From the NCBI RefSeq assembly GCF_954871325.1, contig NC_088775.1, forward strand, positions 66,255,561-66,319,560: DNA of 64,000 nt, read 5' to 3'. Origin of the DNA: Gordionus sp. m RMFG-2023. Taxonomy: Eukaryota > Nematomorpha > Gordioida > Chordodea > Parachordodidae. The notes beneath the pieces are model-generated. The model was not told where the DNA came from. It did no database searches and saw only the letters and a program-made list of their open reading frames with translations. Position numbers and translations under genes: made by a program. Of this stretch, positions 44,030-54,165 are shown piece by piece (position 1 is the first letter of the stretch; each line of letters opens with the position of its first letter).

Positions 44030-44890
44030 AGATGGCAAAAATAAAATTTCAATGAAGATGTACCATAGAAAAGTGACAATTGTCATAATCGTTATTTTTT
44101 AATGTAATAATTTGAAGTGTATAATACATCACCCCTCATAATTTAATGATATACCCCCTTTTAAAATATTAAACTATTTAAAAATTAGATTGCAAATCTT
44201 ATATTGCTGATAAGTTTCAGCAGATAGAGGAATCATTAATTACCTTCCAAAAATTAAAAATACAAATTTTTAATTTTTGGGTAAAGCAAATGGGTAAAAA
44301 TAGATATTGTTAACATGTTAAATTAAAATTTAAGTGAAGATGTACTACAGGAAAATGTTAATTGTCATAATCGTTATTTTTGAACTTATAAGGGAAATGG
44401 GTAAAAATAGATATTGTTATCATGTTAAATTAAAATCAGTGAAGATGTACCACATAAAAGTGACAATTGTCATAATCGTTATTTTTGAACATTTTTGAAT
44501 TTTTTAAGGCAAATTGGGTAAAAATATCTATTGTAAACAAGTTAAATTAAAATTTCAGTGAAGATGTACCACAGTAAAGTGACAATTGTCATAATCGTTA
44601 TTTTTGACTTTTTTGAATTTTTTTATAGCAAATGGGTTGCATACATGTTAAATCAATATTTCAGTGATGAAGAACCATGAAAATATGAGCCATGTTGGTA
44701 AATATTTTGGAATATTTTGAAGAAAATGGTTAAAATATAAATTATAAACAAGTCAATTAAAATTTCAATAAAAATATGCCATAGAGAAGTAACAAAAATT
44801 CATAATTATTTTTAAACTTTATTAAATCAAATAGTAAAAATCTTATTTGTTAAACATGTTATATTAATATTTCAGTGTAGAATAACCCTA
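44030..44890 (+). repeat. TGACAATTGTCA satellite array, forward
   Basis: About seven degenerate units of about 110-120 bp, each with GTGACAATTGTCATAATCGT, then TATTTTTGA, an AAATGGGTAAAAATA block and TGTTAAATTAAAATTTCAGT. The later units are more diverged. The central palindrome and the flanking ATAATCG are the best-kept parts. Confidence 0.88.
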
Positions 44891-44907
44891 GAAAAAGATT
44901 CATGGGA

Positions 44908-45130
44908 CTAGTGTTTAAACGGCCCGATTCGAGTTGATTTTTAAAAACGGCTAACTCAATATTTTAGCCACAAAAACAGTGCCTAAGTCTTGAAATTTCA
45001 CTAATAGATGTCCAAATCTATAAGCCAACTATGGAAAATCTTTAGGCTTACATAATATATTTCGTGATAAAATATTGATTTAGACGTTTTTAAAAATCAC
45101 CTCAAAAGAGCCGTTTAACAACAAAACATG
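44908..45130. repeat. MITE-like repeat ending GTTTAACAACA
   Basis: The left end TAGTGTTTAAACGGC and the right end GAGCCGTTTAACAACA are near inverted copies. The inner parts TTTTTAAAAACGGCTAACTC and CGTTTTTAAAAATCACCTC also pair loosely. It belongs to the group with TAGTGTTGTTAAA termini. It is non-coding. Confidence 0.55.
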
Positions 45131-47859
45131 GGGCAATATCTCATATAAATACTTCTTTATTTTCGGAGAACTGATTTTATTTAAAATCAGGATTTCAAAG
45201 CATGTTTTTATAAGGGTTTCCGCTATTTTCTCAATAAAGTAGCGTGTCATTAACCACTTTTTACAATACTTAGAAATTTTTTTAAAATTATCTCTATTTC
45301 CACAAATAAAAAAAAATATGATTGAAAATTTAAAATATATATTTTTTATTGTATCTTAATAATATATCCTTACTGGCTTCGCCAACTCTAGAGCTGCGAT
45401 CAGAAAGTATAATCCGAATAAATAATCTTTCATATTTAATTTAATCTAATAAAAAATCATTAAAAATATTAATTTGAATTTTTTTTAGATTTATAATATA
45501 GCGTCTAGAGTATTTTCAGTACTATATATTTTTCAAAAAGAATCTTCTAAAGTAGTCTGATCTAGCTAAGATATTTTAGTTAGGAATATGGAAATAAGAT
45601 CAGGAATTTAAGACAGTAATATTTGGTATATTATCTTATGTCTAGATGTATATGGTACATCCAATTTTGATTATTATTTGATATGCCTTAAGACTCATTG
45701 AATGGTGTTATAGGTATTCCGTCATGGGAAGATAAAAGACCTCATGATTAGCAGGACAGAAAGGATTGCTAAATATTTAAATATTTGAAATTTAGGAAAA
45801 TATATATGGAAATAGACTTTTGTAATAAAGTGTATATTATAATTATGCATTTTGGGTTTTTAAAGGGATGGATATGTGTGGGATCATTTATTATTATTTA
45901 ATGTTAATATATTGTATTTGTAATTTAGTTTCAATCAAGGTTGATATATTATTAAGTGATCTATTGAGGGGAAGTTATTGTTGTTTATTTTGAAGTAATT
46001 AACCATTTTAATGAAATAGGATGTAATGTAAATAATACATATGATATATTTAATTATGAGTGATAATTTAAAGGAATTGAAGTATGATGAAGTCAGAATA
46101 ATATCTATAATGTTAGATGTGGATAGTTATTTTGATTTAGTGTCTGCATTTGATATATATATAAATTGGGTAGGAATTTATATGATATATTAGATGATGG
46201 GAAATATTTTTTTTAAATTATGAAGTCTTTATATTTAATATATATATTTTTTTTTTTTTAAATTATAAATTTTTATAAAGAGTTTTATTTGCAATTACTA
46301 TATTATTTTTATGGTATGCAATGATGTGAAGGGAAAATATTTTTACAGATAAGGTCAACCCATGTTGAGGGGTATGCCTTGAGGTGAAAATATTGTTTAG
46401 TTTGCATACTGGGGAAAGTTTTTTGGTGTAAATTTTTTTTTTGTAAATTTATGCTGCATATTACATTTTTATCTTTGTAATAATTTTATAGCACATCACT
46501 ATTTACTATTTATTTATGAACATTTATTTTTAAAGAAAAGACTCAAATTATTTTATATTGTGAAGGTATATTAAAAATTCTTTACGTATATACCATATAG
46601 CCCATTATATTCTCAATTTTTGTTACTTTGAATTCTACATTTTTGTGAATATGTGCTAATTGTGATGACAGAGTTAGGTAGAAATGGTATATTTTTCTTA
46701 GGATACTGAGTAATTCCTAGATGGAAAATATTGTATTTTCTACATATTATATATTTGTTCCTTCATATAAAATATTAAATGTATTTATATACGTATGTAT
46801 TGTAATTTTTTTAAAATATTTGTTCGGCAAAGTTTCGCAATTATTTTTAATACCTAAAGATGGATTTTTCTATTCATTTTAGGAAATATTTACAGAAATG
46901 TAGCTTTGTTTTTTTTCACATGACCGAAGGAAAATTACATTTGTTGAAATTGCATTTCACACATAGACCATGTTTTCACATTACATTATTATATGTAAAA
47001 TCATTATTTCTTAATTACCATGAATCATACCCAAATAATGTGTATTATAGCTCATATTTCCCAAATGTCTTAAAATGAATGAATTATTATGTTTTGCTGA
47101 TATTACATTGTCCATATTAATGTTCCATAGATTATAAATGCAGATACCCCAATGTACATGTCATTATCGATAATATGTGTTTTCGCGATTATATATTGAA
47201 AGGTATCGGCGATATTATATTATAAATCATCATAAGGGAAGACGATTCGACAAATTCCCTGAACGTCGTCAAGGCGTCTCGATACAATTCAAAAAGCTGA
47301 TTCGATACAATTAAAAGGGGTAATTCGATACAATTAAAAGAGGTCATTTGATACAACACCACCCTAGAGAGAGGGACGCTGGGCTTGTGAAGGGTGGGCG
47401 TGTTGTAACTGTTGAAAAAAAGAAGAAATAAATTTAATATAATACATCAAATGTCAGTTATTTTCTGATAGGGGAATTAAGTTTTCCTTGGGGAGGAAGA
47501 AGAGGAGATGTACACATGGGCTTATATTGTTAGGAAAAAGCCCTTAGTTGGAAGATTCGGAGATATTGGATTGGTAGAAGATGTCAGCTGGGGACCTTTG
47601 GGAAATGAAGAATTGGATAATTATGATTTATTATATTATATTTTTCTTAATGGATAGATATTAGATTGTTGTTTTTAATGAATAAATTTGGGTCGTCTAA
47701 TTATGAAATATGGTTTGTTTTAGTTATAGATGGTGGCTTATTATAAGAATCTTTAAATAAAATCACTATAACATCGTAGGTCGGCCGCGGGATTTTTTTT
47801 AGGTGGGTATGGGTAGATTTTAGAGGGGGTTTGCCTCAATCAAATTTTCTGCCATGTAG
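45131..47859. other. AT-rich stretch, no gene supported
   Basis: There is no recognisable homology. A slightly richer patch at 47,220-47,660 contains repeated GATTCGATACAATT words and a 49-codon ATG frame (47,508-47,657) with RKKPLVGRFGDIGLVEDVSW. I cannot match it to anything, so I leave it unassigned. Confidence 0.45.
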
Positions 47860-48735
47860 ACGCTGTATGGTACATCTTCACTGAAATTTTATTTTAACAT
47901 CTTTATAATACATATGTTTACCTATTTACTTTAAAAAAATTCAAAAAAGTTAAAAAATAACAATTATGACAATTGTCACTTTTCTATATTACATCTTCAT
48001 TGAAATTTTATTTTAACTTCTTTACAATGTATATTTTTACCTTATTTTAAATTCAAAAAAGTTAAAAAAATAAAAATTATGACAATTGTCATTTTCTATT
48101 GTACATCTTCATTGATAATTTAACATGTTTATAACTTATAATTTTACCATGTTGCTTTAAAATAATTCAAAAAAGATTAAAAATAACGATTATGAGAATT
48201 GTCATTTCTCTATGGTACATCTTCACTGAAATTTTATACATCTTTACAATATATTTACCTATTTACTTTAAAAAAAATTCAAAAAAGTTGAAAAATAATA
48301 ATTATGACAATTGTCATTTTTCTATGGTACATTTTCACTGAAATTTTATTTTAACATCTTTACAAAATATTACTTTAAAAAAAATTCAAAAAAGTTAAAA
48401 AATAATAATTATAACAATTGTCATTTTTCTATGGTACATTTTCACTGAAATTTTATTTTAACATCTCTACAATATATATTTTTACCTATTTACTTTAAAA
48501 AAATTTAAAAAAGTTAAAAAATAACAAATCTGACAATTGTCACTTTTCTATATTACTTCTTCACTGAAATTTTATTTTAACATCTTAACAATATATATTT
48601 TTACCTATTTACTTTAAATTAAAAAAAGTTAAAAAATAACAATTATGACAATTGTCACTTTTCTATGTTACATCTTCATTGATATTTTATTTTAACATCT
48701 TTACAATATATATTTTTACCTGTATACATTCTTCC
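47860..48735 (-). repeat. TGACAATTGTCA satellite array, reverse
   Basis: About seven to eight units of 105-115 bp in opposite orientation to the 44-kb array: ATGACAATTGTCACTTTTCT, then ATGGTACATCTTCACTG, AAATTTTATTTTAACATC and TTTTTACCTATTTACTTTAA. The units are more regular than in the 44-kb array. Confidence 0.9.
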
Positions 48736-49009
48736 GAGATTTCCATAAATTTTTATAGAAAAGGCCAAATATATTATGGAAAATATAGAATAAAAAAATA
48801 TGATTTGTGAGTTATGATATTTATCAATTCTTTTAACAAATTTTCTACATCCAGACGTAATGGTTTTTGCACTCTCACTTCGTATTAAATCTACATTCAT
48901 TTCAAAGAATCATTTAAATACTTTTAAAACCTTCCTAAATACTCTTTTTTTAAAAAAACATACCATTATATAATCTAATCAATTATGGGCAAAACCTAAT
49001 TATCTCACA

Positions 49010-49345
49010 AGCAGTTGTGGTATCCACCCCATTGCAATATGGGATATTTAAAATATTATTAGCAAAAATAATTGCCACGGGTCAAAAAACAGGGTTTCAA
49101 CTTATTAAGTATACGTATCATTTAGGATTTGGTATTAAGGGATCAGGCAAAATAGCTTTACATGCCATTTGTATTATATCCAAAATCCCCCTCTTAACAT
49201 GGCTATTATGAAAGTAGACTTTAAAAATGCTTTCAATAACAAATTTCGTGAACATTTCATAAATTGTTTTTATCCCAAATTTCCTGTTTATTTAGACATA
49301 CTGTAAGATCAAAGCTCCTTTATTCAGTCCACATGTCATATATTC
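49010..49345 (+). pseudogene. Reverse transcriptase fragment of an unassigned retroelement
   Basis: The frame reads KILLAKIIATGQKTG, HLGFGIKGSGKIALHAICI, then, after a small frame change, MAIMKVDFKNAFN followed by SKAPLFSPHVIYS. This matches RT domains in which a QLGFGxxGGxExAxHA block precedes KxDFxNAFN (the first catalytic Asp). I know this arrangement from uncharacterised invertebrate retroelement ORFs. Only about 110 residues remain; the FxDD part is absent. It is a relic with no recognisable ends. Confidence 0.7.
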
Positions 49346-49653
49346 TGAGTAAAGATCCAGCAGGGGGCACACGTTTTACCTTGGTATTCATTATCAAAAT
49401 AAGGTAAATTTCTGACACACCTCATATAGGCTTATTTTGATTTATCCATCATCAAATTAAGTAGAATATTAATTCATTATTCTTGTAGGACATCAGCTAG
49501 TAATCATATAAATGCATATATTTATTAGAAAATAGAAATGGATCCTAACTTAAGGGTTTTTTTATTAACAATGGAAGCCGCAGAGCAGTCTTTGGTAAAT
49601 TATTATCCACAAAGTTTTGAATAAGTTTGCATCTTCTCACAATATGGATCCAT

Positions 49654-51511
49654 CAGGCGCGTACGCAGGAATTTGGTCTGGGGGGGATAATAAATTTTTT
49701 AAGAAATAATATTTTTAATTAAATACTAAGCATAAATTTATTAGAATTAATAACTTTTCTAATACACAATTTTAAACTAATGTGAATTAAAAAAATTATA
49801 TATATAAACCGGCATTTAAATGTGAATCATAAAATATAAAGTGAATATAACCCACGATATGAATCACTTAAATGACCCAAAATTGAAATTTGAATTTTTT
49901 GAGCTTTTAAAATATATAAAGTATAAAAAATTTAAATGTTGTAAATATAAATTAATACACAAAAAGTTTCTTAGGAATAATTGTATTTTGTATGTTTTGA
50001 GCTAATTTTTCAATTATCAATCCTTGCTTGGCGTTAAATGTCTATGAATATTCAAAAGATCCAAATCATTCAATCTACTTTCAGATGTTGTATTTCATAG
50101 GTATGTTTTTCACAGACTTGCAGGCCCGGCCCCCGAATTTTAATTTTTTTAAATATACCCGGGCCGGGCTCGTAATTTTTTTTTAAAAAAACACCCGGGC
50201 TGGGCCTGAAAATTTTTTAAGAAAAAATATCCGAGCCGAGTTGTATATTTTAAAACCAAATATTTGAAATCGCCATTATTAGCTATAAATATCAAAAATA
50301 AATATAATTTATTTTAAAAAATTAGGGCTGGGCTAGCCGGGCCGGGCCTGTAAATTTTTTTAAAAAAAACCCGGGCCGGAAAAAATTTTTAAAAAAAAAT
50401 CTGGGCCTGGTCCTGCAAATGGTACCTCTGCAAGGCTCTGTTATTCTTCTTAAAAAAGTGAATGTTCTCTCATTAGTTTACTAAAGAGCTGCTAATATAT
50501 ATATAACCATTTTAATAATTGGGAGTATAATCTAAAATTTGTTTGAAATAAAAAGCATCCATAGCATTTTTTGGGACTATATTAACCATAGTTAATCTTT
50601 TAATCATAGTTATTCAGCTAATAAGGCATCATAAGATATTTTAACATCTTCATGATAAAAATATAACAAATATTTATATTTTTTTTCTATCACCATATGA
50701 AAAAGGTTGGGAGAGGGGACATTTGTTTTATAATACTCTTCTACTGATCCTATATTAATGTTTTGATGATGAGCTTGCTTGCTGCAAGTCGAGGGGGACA
50801 AATATTTAACACGTATAGCTTTGCTTTTGACTCAACAATAACATATAAAATATGAAATTCTTCAACAACACTAGCTCTATTTCCTTGAGTTCTAATAAAA
50901 TGCTCTCCGCTATTCTCATCTTCTTAATCAAGTCAATGTTATGTTTTTGAAAAGTATTACATAAAATAGTTGTATAATTAAATAATACATTCTAATGAGA
51001 AAAAAAATTTGGAATAAGTATTGAAGCCAATAATTTTCTTTCTTCTGAGGAAATATTTCTTTCAAGCCATTGTGATATTTCAGTAATAGCATTAATAATC
51101 AGCTCTTCTAACTCCAAAATAGCTGTTACTGTGGCGGAGACTCGATCACGTTGGACAAGCTTGTAATTTTTTTCTCCCTGTTGGACAAGGAGTTTCAAAG
51201 ATAATTATTATTTTATTAGAAATTTAGATAAATATCATGCCACTAAAATTTGAAAATAATAGGTAAATTACGCCAAGAAAAATTTGAAATCGAAATTGAT
51301 TGATAAAATAACTTAGTAGATGAATGTGATAAATAAATGTAATTAAATATATATATATATATATGTATATATGAGATAAGAATAAATATTAACAAATATA
51401 AATTAATATTAACAATAATATTTTTGAAAAATATAATCCGGCATCTGCATTTTTTGGCTTTGGGGGGGGGGGGGGTTGTCCCCCTGCCCCCCCCCGCTGC
51501 GTACCCGCCTG
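49654..51511. mobile_element. hAT-type element with perfect 8-bp target duplication
   Basis: The left end CAGGCGCGTACGCAGG (with TCTGGGGGGG further in) and the right end (complement CAGGCGGGTACGCAGCGG, then a G run) are inverted copies typical of hAT elements. The whole is flanked by GGATCCAT at 49646-49653 and again at 51512-51519, an exact 8-bp duplication. Inside, minus-strand fragments near 50,610-50,800 and 50,992-51,198 (ATVTAILELEELIINAI, then WLERNISSEERKLLASIL) may be transposase relics, but I cannot match a catalytic core. A GC-rich repeat is nested at 50,113-50,435. Confidence 0.88.
50113..50435. repeat. GC-rich GGCCCGGG repeat nested in the hAT element
   Basis: It begins TTGCAGGCCCGGCCCCCG and contains ACCCGGGCCGGGCTCG, ACCCGGGCTGGGCCTG and CCGGGCCGGGCCTG, each followed by an AATTTTTTTAAAA linker, ending GGGCCTGGTCCTGCAAATGG. 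The ends TTGCAGG and CCTGCAA pair. It is similar in plan to 32,714 and 51,555. Confidence 0.65.
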
Positions 51512-51554
51512 GGATCCATTCTTCAAGATGATCTTTATTATAAGAAATTATATT

Positions 51555-51641
51555 TTGTTATAGGTACAGGGGTTAGGCCATATTTAATTTTTTAAATACC
51601 CGGGCTGGGCCTAAAAATTCTAAACATACCCAGGTCGGGAT
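51555..51641. repeat. Short GC-rich repeat, truncated
   Basis: TACAGGGGTTAGGCC, then ACCCGGGCTGGGCCTAAAAA and ACCCAGGTCGGGA: the same linker-and-GC-word plan as 50,113, cut off by the next element at 51,642. Confidence 0.5.
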
Positions 51642-51850
51642 TAGTGTTGTTAAAAAGCCGAGTTTTTATGGCTCCGCTTAGACTTAAGCCGGCTTGGATA
51701 AAGTCGGCTCAAATGTTGGCTCAAGCCGGCTCAAATGTTGGCTCAAGCCAGTTCAGAAGTTGACTCAAGCCGGCTCAGGAGTTGGCTCAAGCCGGCTCAG
51801 GAGTTGGCTCAAGCCGGCTCGTGAGTTGGCTCGAGTCTAACTTTAAGCAA
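51642..51850 (+). repeat. GC-rich terminus: TAGTGTTGTTAAA plus GGCTCAAGCC repeats
   Basis: It begins TAGTGTTGTTAAAAAGCCGA and continues with seven or so repeats of a ~21-bp word containing TTGGCTCAAGCCGGCTC. It is the inverted counterpart of the block ending at 58,565 (CGGCTTGGCTCAACCGTTTA, then ACAACACTA), about 6.9 kb away. Confidence 0.75.
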
Positions 51851-52279
51851 AAATTTATTTATTTAAATATTTTAAAAGAATATAATAAAGATTTTTTTTT
51901 GTTTTTAAATTTTTTTTTAAACATAATAATTTATATTATATTATTATATTATGAAAATAGTTTATTTATTTGTTTTTTATTAATAAAAAAAATGATATGC
52001 TGCTATTGTAATATTATTTTTGTTACAATTTATTAGTGATTTTCATGTCATGCCCCAAATTTTAAGCAAAAAAAAATCTTTTGAAAAATGTTTTTGAATA
52101 TTTGATAAGAATTTTAAATTTTCTTTGTTAAAAATCTTTTATAATTTATTTTTATCATCTTTCTAAAATTATCTATTTTTATGTATATATTAAAAGAATT
52201 GGTTTTTTCTAAATAACTTTTTTAAAAATATTTATATTAAACTTTTTTATATTATTTTTTTTATATGATCTTTTTAAGG

Positions 52280-53560
52280 TAAATATTTTAATGTGACAAT
52301 TGTCATATTCGTTATTTTTAAACATTTTGACACAAAAGGGCAGAATAATATTTATATTGTAAAGATGTTAAATTACAAATTCAATTAAGATGTTCCTTGG
52401 AAAATTGGCAATTATCATAATCGATATTTTTAAACATATTTGATTTTTTTGACGCTAATGGACAAAAATATGTATTTTTAACATGTTAAATTAAAATTTC
52501 AATTAAGATGAAAAATATAAAAGTGACAATTGTCATAATCGTTATTTTTAAAGTTTTTTAAATTTTTTTGATGTAAATGGGGCTAAATTAAGTATTGCTA
52601 ACATGTTTAAATAAAAGTGAAGATGTACCCTAGATAAGTGGCAATTGTCATAATCGTTATTTTTGGAGTTTATTTAATTTTTTTGACGCAAATGGGTATA
52701 GGTTTAAATGTTAAATTAAAATTTCAGTGAAGATATACTATAGATAAGTGACAATTGTCATACTCGTTATTTTTAAAGTTTTTTGAATTTTTTTTAACGC
52801 AAATGGGTAAAATTATATATTGTAATAAATTAAAATTTCATGAAGATACTATAGATAAGTGACAATTGTCATAATCGTTATTTTTAAAGTTTTTTAAATT
52901 TTTTTAACAAAAATATGTAAAAATATATGTTGTAAACATGTTAAATTAAAATTTCATGAAGATGTCATTTTTAAAGTTTTTGTGTATTTTTTTGACGAAT
53001 GAGTTAAAATATAGATTGTAAACATATTAAATTAAAATTTCATAAAGATGTACCATGGAAAAGTAACAATTGTCATAATCGTTATTTTAAGTTTTTATAA
53101 TTTTTTTGACGCAAATTGGCAAAAATATAGATTGCGTACATGTTAAAATAAAACTTCAATGAAGATGTATAGATAAGCAGCAATTGTCATAATCGTTATT
53201 TTTAAAGTTTTTTGAAATTTTTCAACCCAAATGGGTTAAAATATATTGTAAAAATGTTTAAATTTCATGAAGATGTAGGAAAGTGACATTTGTCATAATC
53301 GTTGTTTTTTAACATTTCCTAAATTTTTTGACACAGGATTAAAATAATATTTGTATTGTAAAGTTGTTAAATCATAAATTCAATGAAGATTTTCATTGGA
53401 AAATTGGCAATTATCATAATAAATATTTTTAAACTGATTGGATTTTTTATATGCTAATGGACCAAAATATGTATTTTTAACATGTTAAATTAAAATTTCA
53501 ATTAAGATGTAACATATAAAAGTGACAATTGTCATAATCGTTATTTTTAAAGTTTTTAAT
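52280..53560 (+). repeat. TGACAATTGTCA satellite array, forward, about ten units
   Basis: Units of about 110-125 bp with GTGACAATTGTCATAATCGT, TTTTTAAAGTTTTTTGAATT, TTTGACGCAAATGGGTAAAA and AATTAAAATTTCAATTAAGA. The first and last units resemble each other (both have a GACGCTAATGG or ATGCTAATGG version), hinting at higher-order structure. Same orientation as the 44-kb array. Confidence 0.9.
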
Positions 53561-53639
53561 TTTTTTTGATAGAGTCAGTCATTATCGTCGAATCTTGCAT
53601 TACATTATCTTTAATCACACCCAGTGTGGTATCAAATAT

Positions 53640-54035
53640 CTTAAATAAAAATTTGTAGAAAAAACTTTTTTAAATATCTTAAATAAAATAATTAAATTTG
53701 TAAGCAAAATTCTCCTAAAAATAACTTATAAATATGCGGAATTAATAATTCCTATATTTTACCACAAACTAAATTAAATTTATACGCAAAATTCTCCTAA
53801 AAATAACTTAAATATTTTATCACAAAAAAAATTAAATTTATAGGCAAAATTCTCCTAAAAATAACTTAAATATTTTACGAAAAAATTAAATTTATAGGCA
53901 AAATTCTCCTAAATATAACTTAAATATGCGGAATCAATAATTCCTATATTTTACCACAAAAAAAAATAAATTTGTAGGCAAAATTCTCCTAAAAATTTCT
54001 TCACAAAAAAAATTAAATTTGTAGGCAAAAATAAA
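53640..54035 (+). repeat. Tandem repeat of ~50-65 bp
   Basis: Six to seven copies of AAATTTATAGGCAAAATTCT followed by CCTAAAAATAACTTAAATAT, some with an added GCGGAATTAATAATTCC. It lies between the satellite array and the palindrome. Confidence 0.85.
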
Positions 54036-54055
54036 AAATTGATAAAAAAATTATC

Positions 54056-54165
54056 ATAAAAAAATATGATAAAAATATATGATAAAAAAATATGATAAAA
54101 AAATATGATAAAAAAATAACATAAAAAAAATAACATAAAAAAAATAACATAAAAAAAATAACGCA
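54056..54165 (+). repeat. Microsatellite around AAAAAATAACAT / AAAAAATATGAT
   Basis: Short runs of AAAAAAATATGAT and AAAAAAATAACAT units directly left of the palindrome. The same unit in the same orientation forms a longer run to its right. Confidence 0.85.

Noticed and set aside
46860-47078. 72-codon plus-strand ORF
   Set aside because: No recognisable domain, biased composition, isolated in AT-rich DNA.
47508-47657. 49-codon ATG frame with a fairly ordinary protein composition
   Set aside because: Too short and unmatched; no splice partners found within 300 bp.
48676-48900. Minus-strand ORF with a predicted membrane segment (QIIFFYSIFSIIYLAFSIKI)
   Set aside because: It looked briefly like a SNARE tail, but there is no convincing family motif, no upstream exon and the downstream part is satellite.
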